A stretch of 64,000 nucleotides of DNA, from positions 186,001 through 250,000 of the forward strand of contig NC_037318.1 in the NCBI RefSeq assembly GCF_000143535.2, written 5' to 3'. A program made the position numbers and the translations under genes. Below, piece after piece: positions 32,828 through 44,379 of this stretch. Numbering within the stretch: the stretch's first letter is position 1; every line of letters begins with the position of its first letter. The notes under the pieces were generated by a model. The model was not told the DNA's origin and did not search any database. It saw only the letters and a list, made by a program, of their open reading frames with translations. This DNA comes from Botrytis cinerea B05.10. Taxonomy: Eukaryota > Ascomycota > Leotiomycetes > Helotiales > Sclerotiniaceae.

Positions 32828-34139
32828 ATGGCCGGCAGCGGAGAAAAAGTTCCTACCATCAACAGCTTCCAGATGGGAAGACTGCATGGTAAGAATGCTA
32901 TCGTTACTGGTGCTGCTGGGTGAGTCATGTCTTTATCTTTCCCTTGATATGGAATCTTCGGTGTGGCTCGGGATGTGCGGGATTTGAAAATTCAGGTCGA
33001 TAAGTATCGCATCTAGTTTTCCCTCTTATTTCAGAGTTATGCCCTTATCAAATCCTCCTCATCAATGAGAATGTTCGCTCTGGCCACCCACGTGACCTCC
33101 ATCGTTTTTGTAATGGGACGAGCGACGGCATTATCTGAGCGGGCCGTGAGCCAATCATACTGAGAATTCTGTGTCACGAAACATCCATATTGAAAATCAT
33201 CAACACATACTGACACTCGCCCCAGAGGAATTGGTCTCGAAACCTGTATCCTCTTCGCCAAGGAGGGCGCCAATGTCCTCATGGCCGATATTTCCGCACC
33301 AGCACTCGAAAAAGCCGCTGCAAAGCTCAGACAACTAGTTCCATCCGCCCACAAAGTTGAAGTTAAAGTGTGCGACGTCTCCAAAGAATCTGATATTGAA
33401 GCTGCAGTTGCTCATCTCGAATCTTGGGGTGGTATTGACATCATGTTCAACAATGCTGGAATTATGCATGCTGATGATGCCGATGCTATTGATACCCCCG
33501 AGAAGATTTGGGATTTGACCCAAGCTATTAACGTTAAGGGTGTTTGGTTTGGTTGCAAACATGCCGTCATTTCTATGCGTAAGAACAAGAAGGCTCGTGG
33601 TTCTATCATCAACACTGCATCTGTTGTTGCCCTCGTCGGTTCTGCTACTCCTCAATTAGCATATACAGCTTCCAAGGGAGCAGTTTTGGCTATGACTAGA
33701 GAATTGGCTATCGTTCACGCGAGAGAGGGTATCAGATTCAATGCGCTATGCCCAGCTCCATTGAACACCCCTCTTCTCCAAGATTGGTTGGGAGATGACC
33801 AACCTAAGAGACTTAGGCGTGAGATTCATTTCCCAAGTGGAAGATTCGGAGAGGCTATTGAGCAAGCTCAAGCAGTTTTGTTCTTGGCTAGTGATGAGAG
33901 TAGCTTTGTTAACGGACAGGTATGTTTTTCTTTCTTGATTCTCTCCATCCCTATTCCTCTACCATTTTCCAAGCCCCGCAAACCCGCTTATCTAACATTA
34001 ACTACAGGATTTTGTTGTCGACGGTGGTATGACAAAAGCCTACGTTACTCCAGAAGGACCACCTCTCGCCGCTCCATCCAACAACGCTCTTCTCAGCGAA
34101 CAAGTTGATGCTATCCGTGGTACCGGCATTTCTGAATAG
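32828..34139 (+). CDS. Short-chain dehydrogenase/reductase (three exons)
   Basis: Exons 32828-32919, 33226-33919 and 34008-34139 give 305 aa. Intron 1 is long for this window (306 nt, GTGAGT...CAG); intron 2 is 88 nt. Classical SDR motifs: cofactor loop TGAAGGIG (residues 27-34), NNAG (106-109), catalytic Ser163 in NTASVV, and Tyr177-x3-Lys181 in YTASKGA. The acidic residue after strand 2 (MADIS, near residue 51) suggests NAD(H) preference. The C-terminus DFVVDGGMTKAY is the usual end of the fold, with a 25-residue extension. The substrate is not predictable; similar fungal proteins are called levodione or gluconate dehydrogenase-like. The leader carries four tandem-repeat arrays. Confidence 0.93.
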
Positions 34140-37100
34140 ATTTTTTTTTTCAATTTTCTTGAATCATCAGCTTTTTGCTTGGATTTTAGCGTACAGTTGT
34201 TAGGTCAAGCTGGATCATTTTAGATAGATATCACGCTAGAATGAATGAAGATCGTTGAGTTTCAATATCATGTCGTTTTTGAATGAGAAGTATGATTAGT
34301 GATGTTAGTGAGATGATTGATGTGAAGTGAGGCTAGTATCCAAATGGAGATATGAATTCTGCCATTCCATTTATTGTGTAGAAGAGACGGGGAACAGGGG
34401 AGGTGAGGTGAGGCGAACTTTGCTAGCATGGTTCGGATTTATAAGAGCCTTTTTTATTATATACAGAGAGGTATATATAGAAATAATTAGTAGATGGTTG
34501 GAAAATCTAGGCGGGCTTGGCTTGCTCATACATCTTATTGAGATTCATCGTGTATTTTCCCCGAGAGTTTGAGAGGATTTGTTATTGGAGATTTTGGTGA
34601 TGATCTTTTGGGAGATGGATATTTGATTTGGATTTGGTTTGGTATGTATGGTATATGTGGTATATATCTCTTTAATGATTGTGGATTGTTTGCTGAGGTG
34701 TGGAATTTTTTTGGGGAAATGGGTTCGATTGATATTTGATATTTGATATTTATTAAGAGGTGTCTATTTGAAGTTTTTCTTTTTCTTTTTTTTTTTTTTT
34801 TTTGAAAACGAAGGAGAAGGGAGAGGAAATGGAATACTTGGAGGAGGGTTTTTGAGGGCTGAGAGGAATTTCATTCTTGGGTGTTGATGTGTTGGTCTGG
34901 GTGGGATATAGGGAAAAAAAAAAAAATACTTGGGCTTGCTATTTTGAAGAGCGGATTTGGGGATTTGGGGATTGTTTTTAGGAGTTAGAGTGGATGGGTG
35001 GATGAATGGATAGACGGACAATACAGAAGGGAGTTCTATGAATTCTCCAGGCGATTTGGATAGTGTGTATACACATAGTACGTAGTCTCATGCCCACGAA
35101 ATCAGCATATCACACCACCAAGAAAAAGACGAAAAAGCAGAGAGAAATATATGAAGATGAAGATGATGAGGGGTTGAGTAACGGGGTTTCCAGAGGTTTT
35201 CGGTACCGGTGAGTGTGATGCTATGATGGGTTTTGGTTTTTTGTTAAAGAAGATGTGGGTGTTGGTTTTGTTTTGTTTTGTTTTGTTTCTTGTAGGGAGG
35301 GGTATGTGTGAGAGTTAGGATGAGGTGAGGGTGAATTGGATGGAATGATGTGGTGTATAGATGGTGAGGGGAGAGAGGGGAATAGGGTGTTTCTGAGATA
35401 GAGGAGGATATACGTAGAGGGTGTGAGAGAGGAGGGAGGTTGAAGGGGCAGGTGAAGAGTTGCAAGGCAAGAGAGCGGGAGAAGACGAAATAGCGGTGAT
35501 TGGGTAGAGGCTGGGGAGAAATAGAGGAGGATTCGGGTGCTTAGCTGGAGGTTGGGGGTGTAGATATAGATGAGATGGGATGGGATGGAAAAAGTTGTGG
35601 AGGTAAGTGGGAGGAGAGAGTGAGGGCGAGGATGAGATGAAATCGAGAATTGAGATCAATATTTTTGAATTGGTGTTTTGCCCCAAGGTTCAGATAGACC
35701 ATTGAGTTAATCCATACATTCCAATCACAAAATACATTACATTCCACGATAATTTCCAATTTTCTCTTCAATATCGAACTGGCAGGTTCTTGAAACTGAA
35801 ATAAAATTTGTGCCGATTTTATTCATTACACCCAGAAATATGAAGACCTATGTTTAGAGTTCCATAGTTTCCAGCATATACCATACCTGTTATACTTGAA
35901 TTTGATGCTGTCCCGATAGTATGCTACATCAATGCACTTTTAATCCTATTTATAAATAGATATATCAGCCCATTCACCTTTGAACTGGCTCAAGGAGTTA
36001 GGAAATGTCGTGTGTGCTTCTTCGAGCAGCAGGTGTCAGTTTGCCTTTCTCTGACTCTAACCTTAATCTCTGCTTCGGATTTTTTACTGGATAGACGTTG
36101 CGGTGAGATCGATGGGGATATATTAAAAATAACCGAACCACGGAATGACGATACTGAGATAGAAGACGGATGCGTGGTGCGTTTTTTCTTACGATTGTGA
36201 TGTTGTCGATTGTGATATGATATTTTAGATGTGAAACTCATAACGATCAGGTGCGCTAGCCTTAGTTATTGTAGTAGAGAAAGTGCAAAGAATATGCAGA
36301 CTTTGATGATGTGTTGTTATTGTCATCTTTCCTGGGATTGTGCGAGTTTATCGAGAACTATGAGAAGGAAATTACAAAGGTGTTAATGAGTTATGTTAAC
36401 TTCAGCCATGATGTATTCCAGCGCGGAACTTGCCTGTCAAAATGCGGTGATTAATCTTGAGGAGACTTGTTAATTATGTAGAGGTGATTTTGATAGCTGG
36501 TAAGAAAATAAAAGATATGAGCTCTTGTGAGTCATGATCGCAAATAGGAGCAAACAGAAGGCGTGCATGAATTGTGCTATCTTCCATATATCATTATCGG
36601 TCCACTGAGGAGGATCTCTGGATCTTGGATACACAAACACTGGGCCATTAGACTTCCACTGGACTGCGGGATTCGTTTCGTAGACTGGTTAGTTATATAG
36701 CAGATGACGTGTATGGGAACTAAACCTGCTTTTTGGTGAGCTATTGCCTATCACTCCTCGAGACTCTCCTTTAGAATGCAGGAATCACTATGTAGACTGT
36801 TGCCTGCGGAACCAGATCAGTGATGATTCTTTTCCCTGGCATTACTCCAATATTGAGAGATGACGATAATTTTGGCCGCTTCATTGCCATTTTACCCACA
36901 ATGAATACGTATAGTCATATTAGACTTCTGCCTTTTCGTTTCTAGAGATACAAAAGAGATAAAGTATCAGACAGATGCCTATAATCTCCCTGTATTCATT
37001 GTATCCAGTCGTGCCCTTCGAAATCGAATCAGTACTCCCGCCAGAAACTTCAGCAACTCCACAAAATGGCATGAGAAATCATAGTAGCCAAGGAATGCAA

Positions 37101-37454
37101 GATAAATTGCACTATCGATGAAATATTTGTTTAATTTTCTGCACATGTTGCTGATATCAACCGATTTGTAGTATTTCTAGTACGGTTCATCTCGAAGTGA
37201 CGATGAGGTGATGTTCCAGCTCGTTCCTAGGCGCCCCACTTTCTTACATACTTTCCTGGATCAGAAACTTCTATTAACTGCACGTAATTCACTTACGACG
37301 ACGGTGACAGTATTGGGTCTTTAATTGACGACCAGCCAGACAGAAATCAAAAAGAGTGTCTTGGTGCTATCTTTGAGAATATAATGTGAAATGTTGCGTT
37401 GCCCCCGCATAAAACGATAACCAAGAAATAGGATCTCGCGTTCATATCCATCTT
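34140..37454. other. Long intergenic region, G-rich strand asymmetry on the left
   Basis: From 34,140 to about 35,690 the plus strand is strikingly poor in C and rich in G/T/A, with a (TTTTG)n run at 35,264-35,288 and a TTTGATA-like run near 34,735-34,755. The minus-strand open frames there (Ser/Pro/His-rich) are artefacts of this bias. 35,700-37,450 shows no gene I can support. Confidence 0.5.
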
Positions 37455-38074
37455 CTATTTGATTCTTTCGAGGGGATTGGTCGGGATGAACGGACTAGGA
37501 GTTTTTCTGCCGGTGATGTTGATGCGGTTGAAGTTCTTTGCGGGACCGAAGGAGAAGCCTAGGGATGTTTAAATGGGTAGGTGAGCGGTCTGTAGATAAA
37601 TGTTTCACTGATGGAGATTCCTACCTGATTTTCTAAAAGATAAAATCCGGTGAGCAAACAGCGTTCCACGAGTATTGCCTCCTGCACGGTCATCGACATC
37701 TCCATCATCGGTCTTATTCTCGTAACTCTGGTATTCCTGTGCCGCCTTATCTTCCGCATTCTTATATATCCTAAGCGCCTCTTCTTGTCTGCCACCTGTG
37801 TCATTTGAATGTAGAATCTGCAGCCGTAGTAAGGAGAATCATGGTTGTGTTCTTGGTTTGGGCTGGAGACAGCGGGAAACTACCTGGTCGCGCTGATTTT
37901 GAGTTGAGTCCTAATGACCGATAGACAGGAATAAACTAGAGGCGGGAAATGGGAAGACAATATTTCAAGATCCGGAAGGGATTATATGTCCTGAAGGTGT
38001 TGGATTCGTATCAAATATCACATAGCACTCACGCCTGACGTAGTGGGTTGCTTTGATGATTGTGGGCTGTTGGA
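37455..38074 (-). CDS. Small many-exon orphan gene, 5' end unresolved
   Basis: Four exons splice in frame: 38033-38074, 37884-37910 (27 nt), 37625-37817 and 37455-37558 (stop at 37455). Donors and acceptors are canonical (GTGAGT, GTAGTT, GTAGGA; TAG, CAG, TAG). The joined tail reads SNSPQSSKQPTTSG, DSTQNQRDQ, then an acidic, Gln/Asn-rich part (RQEEALRIYKNAEDKAAQEY) and a basic end (GPAKNFNRINITGRK). The first exon and ATG are not found: a TAG precedes 38074 in frame, so an upstream exon must exist, perhaps ending at a GTATGG donor near 38139. The product would be a hydrophilic protein of 120 or more residues, of no recognised family. Confidence 0.5.
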
Positions 38075-39834
38075 CTAAAGCGGGTCAGGGGTTAGCCAGG
38101 AAAGTCTTCAACGAGAGGGTTTGAATCCCTTAGCCATACCTTCGACTATAGATCAGATAATGCAGGCCCAAGAGTTGGTATTCGGAGCTTAAGAGTTAAT
38201 AGCTTTTTTGGTTCTTTTTTGTCTATTCAATTTTTCTTGCCTGACTGAGCATTATATCGGTTGTTGAGCGTTGTACATCAAAGCACTCAACCTGTCATTT
38301 AATTTCTGAGTCTCTTTCGTTCCCATCCACATCTGTAGGATAATATTTTATTATTATATAATAACGTTGTTTTTATTTGTTTCATTGATAGAAAAAGAAA
38401 GACGATCGCAAACCTTTGAAAGTGGAAACCTGCGACTGTATGAGCCTGCGTTTGCTCATTGAGGGCGTAGACTAGTCTGTTGCTTATTGAAAAATTCATT
38501 CGAGATTTAAACCGATCAAGTAAATTGACCGCTTTGTCTGAATGTATGACTACACAAAATGCTATCACCACAATTTTTTGCTGTATGCGCTCAGAAACAT
38601 GGGAGAAGCCTGTCATAAACATGTAAAGCGGCTGTATTGATCTCCGGTTAGCATTGACCTCGAACGGCTAAGCGAATGCAAGGTGTAGATTCGATGACTA
38701 ATCCAAGCGCCCAGAATCGTAGAAAAAAGCACAAAAATTAAAAGATAGAGTAACATTCAAGTTTCAGGGAGTTTGATGAAAAGTAGAAATTCAAAGTGCT
38801 GAATTATCAATCTATCACTAATTGATCATATAACTAGCCGTGAAATTACCCAAGATAGAAACTCAAGTCATGCATCTGATCGGTGGCATTTCTTACTTAT
38901 ATACTGGGCGGTATCCAACAGTATCTTTTTTTCACATCAGGAAACTTATTAGAACGAGCAACTTCTATCGTTATTTCTAGATCATTTCTATATAGGAATG
39001 GAGTTGCAAGTTTGATAGCTTAATTGCTAAATGCGATTACTTTCGTACCACTCAAAAGCACAACGATTAACGTTACATTTTTTCTGTTTACATCCTATCT
39101 AACACCTCCTTCACTTATTATACCATTTGTGAGATAAATCAAATGGTGCTGTTTGTGCTGATTGAACAGGATTGATGTTGGGAAAGTCGATGACCCATAA
39201 CTATAATAAAGGCTTTCTAATGTTACTGAATGATAAATTCTTACTCAAAATTCCCTAAAAGAATACTTTGTTCTATTTCGTTGCAAATTTGAGTTGATCT
39301 TCTCTTGTCAAGGATCGCTTTTTTTTTAAGAATAATAAGACTAAAATATCATTTTTCAAATTAATATTGATAATTTTGGTTTATGTCTGGGAGCTGGATA
39401 TCTTGTCGTTCATCCCGATAGACTTTAAACGCACACTTCAAATATCCAAGAGTATTACGATACTCAACACGACTTCAGTGTGTAAGTTTGTTGAACCACC
39501 CATTACTGCCGTGAGTTCAAAGCTTTAACTATGGTTCGGGATTCTGAAAGCTTTGTTCATATTTGGTTGCGCGAAAGTCGCGGGTAAGAGCCAGTTCACT
39601 GCACGCGTTTTCATGATATAATTAGATTCGTTTGCCCATTTGAGCTCTCGTCTAATTAATTGATATTTGAAGGTTTCATTGGTTAAAATTAAGAACAAAA
39701 TGATCTAGTCATCAGCGACTTGTGAGCTATCTATGTAAACAAGCATTTGTGATTATTTCGAGTTCTCTCGGTATCGTTACAGTCCAGTTACCACATCCTC
39801 TCTCGAAATATCAAACGAGTACAGGCAGAACACA
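38075..39834. other. Intergenic region, AT-rich
   Basis: Holds the unresolved 5' end of the preceding minus-strand gene and the promoter of the next plus-strand gene. AT-rich with no supported coding frame. Confidence 0.45.
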
Positions 39835-40564
39835 ATGACTTATATCAATAAGAAATCAAAAAAAGCAAAAACAAACTACGCTGCGGCTCATAGAGGTCAC
39901 ATGCGTGCTTTGGAGCACGAACAAGGTGCCTCTGCCAAGAAAATCGTCCGCGCCAACATCAGGGCTGATGAGATTTTCGCTGCTGAACAACGTAAGTTGG
40001 AAGACTCCTCCGTTGATCACAATAAATTGATATGATCCCGAGTGCAACTGAACTGATTTAATATATTTTAGGTGCAAAAGCTCTCGCTTCCGTCGATCAT
40101 GCCCCATCAAAGAGTACGTCAGGTCCAAAGTAATAGATACATTGTTTAATAGCATTTTTCATTATAATGCGTAGCCATATATCTGTTGACACACATGAAT
40201 CTTAGGGTCAAAGAAGGAGAAGGAGAGACGTGCGGCAGCTCTTGCTGCTACCAAGAAGAGACGTCATGATCGCCGAGCCGCCGAAGCATTAGCCAAAATA
40301 GAAGCAGAAGTTGCGAGTCTTGCTCATCAACTTTGGGAGCTCCGCTTGGCGAGGCAGGAGTTTGTAGGTGGCGATGATAGCAACGAGGATGATAATGATG
40401 ACGAAGAAGATGAAGAGGAATTGAAGAACAAGCTTTCGGATTGGTTTGGGCTCCGTCGCAAAGATGACGATGCGGATGAATCTAGTGGTGGAAATGCCAG
40501 TGGTGAAAGCAAGGCAGGAATGAATGGATGTGATCAAGTCTGGAGCGATGCTTTGATGTGGTGA
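39835..40564 (+). CDS. Basic/acidic coiled-coil orphan protein (three exons)
   Basis: Exons 39835-39991, 40072-40113 and 40206-40564 give 185 aa. Introns are 80 and 92 nt. The first 75 residues are basic and helical (NKKSKKAKTNYAAAHRGH, then KKIVRANIRADEIFAAEQR). A Lys/Arg cluster (SKKEKERRAAALAATKKRR) follows, then a heptad-like helix rich in Ala/Leu/Glu and an acidic segment of Asp/Glu (about residues 125-145). The end is Ser/Gly-rich. It looks nuclear by composition, with a basic patch that could be a nuclear localisation signal. I recognise no family. Splicing is clean, so the gene is probably real; the function is unknown. Confidence 0.65.
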
Positions 40565-41897
40565 TTAGATTTGTGTAATCTGCGTTCTAGGATAGATAAA
40601 CAATTTCGCTGGGCTCTACAGGTCTGTGAGAGGGTTTGTGAGCGGAGTCTCAGGCTCCCTTGGTATTTCAAACGCAGAAACATAACGCTTCTTTTTTGTT
40701 TTGATAGGGTGGCTAGTTTCTGATACTCGACCAATCTTACACAGGGTTGAATCAATGTTTTAGTTTCGAGCTATCCTCTTTTACCACCACTAACCATAGT
40801 ATAGGCTTGTTTCGGAATCGTGTATTTCAGTGATTATTTTGGTATCCTTGTGTCCCATGATTCAGGCCCATTACATACTTCACGAACTTCCAGATGAGTA
40901 GCAATTCTAATTGTCATTTCTACATCTATATGAAGACGCTGCTAGACAAGTAGTAGTACCAGCCTACACAATACATGTGAATTTGAGTTTTAGAAGTGAA
41001 TTTTAAGCATTTGAGATATTTGAAAAAATGAGAGCATAACTTCCATCCATCTCTGCGCAACACCATTCCATCCGACTATCATAAGCATCAAACATTCCCA
41101 ATGAATAACCTCGGATTTATATCATAATGGCCTTTCATCGTTGGCAGAAGCCAGGTCGAAAGATAATATTCAATTCTACTCCGTGAAAGGGCCAAGAAAC
41201 TACCTCAGGTTGGTGATATGGTATGCATACGTGTTTGCCGCGCCCAAGTCCATAATTTAGATTGTATAAGGCTAATTATACAGCACACATAGAACAGCCC
41301 GCGAATGATAATACGGAGATGCAAAATTCTGTACGTTCACAGCCAGAAGGAGGTATGATACTATAGGGCAGAATATAGGGCCGTTTGTGGAGGTGTTGGC
41401 ACATCTAACCATGCGTTATTTGTCTACTAGGAAATTCGCCGAAACTTCCACCACGGCATCAGCCTCGCGTCCCAGTTGAAATAAGAATGCAAAAACGAGA
41501 CCTGAATCACTTCGAAAATGTATGTTGGTACATCATATCGCTTCTCTGAAGACCCTATCAAAGCGGACCTCAAGTTAGGTTTACGTAGCTTGGGAATTGT
41601 TGGCGGCGACAAGGACAAAGATGAAGATGGCGAGGATGCCTATGATAATAACGATGAAGACAAAATGATTGAGTTGGCTTGTGGGATATGGATTTGGATA
41701 GGGAACATGATAAGGACGACAATAATTAAAGGTGGTGGAGACGGTAAAGGGGAAATAAACGGAAGCGGCAGTTACGACGGGTAGCAGGCCAGACAATCAA
41801 ATTAACTGCTCTTAGAACTCGTGGATTTGTATAAAAAGATTGACTATTCTTTATAACGTTATATATTATCTGACAATTCACACACACCATCAGCCTC
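40565..41897. other. Intergenic region
   Basis: An ATG-initiated 88-codon plus frame at 41518-41784 with an Asp-rich centre (GGDKDKDEDGEDAYDNN) could be a small gene, but has no other support. It sits near the convergent 3' end of the deacetylase. The rest shows nothing. Confidence 0.4.
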
Positions 41898-44379
41898 TCA
41901 CAAAGGCGGCGCATTAGGATCTTCCAAGCATTGATCCACCCTCATCAGCTGCTTCCCCGTTTTCTTCGCAATCTCAATAAACTGTGGCAGATAATTCACA
42001 GTCGATTCGTACAAATAATGCATCACCACTAAGTTTCCCCCCTTATCCACGTCACTTTGGAAGTTCGTAAGCTGATTTTCAGGCGTATCACTCAAGGCCC
42101 ATAACCAATCTTGTACATCAACCGACCATTCGACGAATTTGGAACCTGGAATGAGCGCAGCGAGACGTTGACGAACACGTGCGCCTTCTGTGCCGAATGG
42201 AGGGCGGAAATAGGTTGATGTGTGACCGGAGAGCGCGGTCGATACGGCAGAGATATCATTATTGAGTTCCCAATCGATGGATGCGAGGGTAGGCAGGCCT
42301 TCCATGGGGGGATGCGTGTAAGAATGATATGCAACTTGGTGACCAAGACTCAACATGTTGGAATAAACTGTTGAGAGATTCGTAGACGGGTCGAGGAGAG
42401 CTGCACCAACGGTGAAAAATGTTACGTGGATACCTGCTGCTGCGACGGAAGAGACGACTCTTTGGGCGAGTTGTGGATCACCATCATCGATTGCGAAAGC
42501 GAACGAGTTAGGACGTGTACAGGAGAATATGAGAGGTGCTGTTGGTAGTTTGGACGGAACTAAAAATCCAGATGGAGCGGAGTTGACAATTTCCATTTTT
42601 GAGATGACTGTATCATCGGAGGTATAGAAACCTTTGAGCGCGAATCCAACGCTAAGTTTGCGGTCTATTTCGAAGTGGGAGATTGGTACGTAGATATCGG
42701 TCTTCTTCGAGTTGGAGTATCTTGACGCTTCCACAGAATCCCATGTGAAAGGGAACGGACTAAGATCAGGGTTGCAAGTAGGATTATGTTGCTGAAGAGC
42801 AATGGTAAAGGCATTACTTCCGGTAAAAGCGATGTGAAGATAGCCATTGTCGTTTGGGGTAAAGTCGAGACATCCATTGGAAACTTGAGTGTACCAACCA
42901 AGGTCAGAATTGCCCTTAGTATTGATGGTAAGTTTGTTTCCAGATTGTTTGTAGGTTGCGGTCTCGTCTCCACCATGATAGAAGCCAAGGTTATTAGAGT
43001 CTGCATTTCCGAAGGTATCAATAACATATGCTGAAGGTCCTGTGGTTGCAGGAATGGTCGAGGATGGCTCAACGACCGGAACAGTAGTGGGAACTGGGTA
43101 AGCGGTCCCTGTGTTACCACAATAGAAGGACATCGGGCCAAGAGTAATTGGCTTGCTAATGCCCGAAAATAGAACAGAGACCAAATGATCAGTGTCAAGC
43201 CCAGGGAATTTAGAGAAAGGAATTGTATAGAACTTCTCAGTTCCATCAAAGCTCCATCCCAGATCCGCAGAAGAGACGTCTATCAGTGTTGGGTTGCCAG
43301 AATCACAAGTCTTCGAAGTCTGCAGCTCGATACCCAATGTGGTTCCTTTTGCGGCCTTGATGGTTAATCCAATCCCGCCATACACATTGGTTGCTTTTAA
43401 ACAGCCAAACATGGTATACCAGTAAGACGACCCATCAGCGAGAGATGTTAAAGTAACATGATTGTTAGCCACAATGACCGAAGTGGCGGTATCTGCCCTT
43501 TCTGCCACTGGCGCCATGCTACCATCATCGGAAGATGGTTGTAGCATGGCATTGTAGAATAAGAAAGTCAAACGAGATTGAGATGCAAAGTCATCAATTA
43601 GCAAGTTCGTGCAGGCTCCTGCTGGAGCCGAAGCACTGACGCTGCTAGATAGAACTTTGGAAGTAACACTTGGAGTAACTGTGCTCAAAGTAGTAGCTAA
43701 GGTATTTGAAACAGTCGAAGAGCTACTTGTCACAACAGCCCCTTTTGTGGATATCGTACTAGAAGTCGAGATTGAACTTGATGAACCTCCGACACTACCG
43801 GCACCACCGGCACAAACAAAATTCGTTTGGCCAATTTCCCAAGCACCTTTGACACTAAAGGATTCCCAAAGAAGCCCAGAGACTGCATCCAAGTTGGCTC
43901 CAGAGAAAGCACTCAATGGTACCGTAATGGTTTGGGTAGCTCCGGTCATTCCATTGATAGTGGTGTAGTAGCTTTTATAAGTAGTCGCTGTACATGAACT
44001 TTTAGTCTGTAGCTCTAGGTTGAATGAAGAGCCGGCAGGCCCTTTGACTGGAAATGTTATTGCATTGTACTGCTCTGTTTTCGCTTTCGTGCAATCGAAA
44101 GTGGTGTAGAAATAACTGTTGGTTTTGCTGGTGAATGTGAGTTTCTTGTTTGCGGTATCGGCTTTTAAACTGGTAATTGTACCATCGTCTGTATCGTGTG
44201 TTAGGGCAAGTGTGACAAATTTAAAGGAGTTACTTACCACTTGTCCATTGGCCAAGGGAATTAGTATGACTGGAAAACTTTGCATAATTATCGATTAATA
44301 GATTACTTGAGCAAGCAGCTCTCACAACCGTAGCGCAAGACACCACCCCCCATGCCAGATCACCCAATGATAACTTCAT
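41898..44379 (-). CDS. Secreted modular CE4 polysaccharide deacetylase (two exons)
   Basis: Exons 44238-44379 and 41898-44188 (49-nt intron, GTAAGT...CTAAC...CAG) give 810 aa. The longest open frame begins inside this at 44285 and misses the true start. The spliced start MKLSLGDLAWGVVSCATVV is a signal peptide and exon 1 reads in frame into the first module. Three related modules (about residues 24-155, 215-375 and 395-560), each with a NLLIDxF/VIDxF-type opening, are joined by Ser/Thr-rich linkers. The C-terminal NodB domain has AIDDGD (613-618; motif 1), HSYTHP (669-674; metal His), RPPFG (709-713), EWSVDVQDW and VMHYL. CE4 enzymes deacetylate chitin or related glycans outside the cell. The modules may bind carbohydrate, which is inference. 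Confidence 0.9.

Noticed and set aside
35244..35771. Overlapping minus-strand frames rich in Ser, Pro and His
   Set aside because: They are by-products of the strand-asymmetric composition and show no protein features.
38115..38140. tRNA T-arm-like GGGTTTGAATCCC
   Set aside because: Loop position 56 is T instead of C and I found no matching acceptor, D or anticodon stems. It lies in the likely first intron of the minus-strand orphan gene.
44189..44285. Start of the deacetylase at the ATG of the longest open frame (44285)
   Set aside because: This frame reads through a perfect intron (GTAAGT, CTAAC, CAG). The spliced upstream ATG gives a signal peptide and an intact first module.
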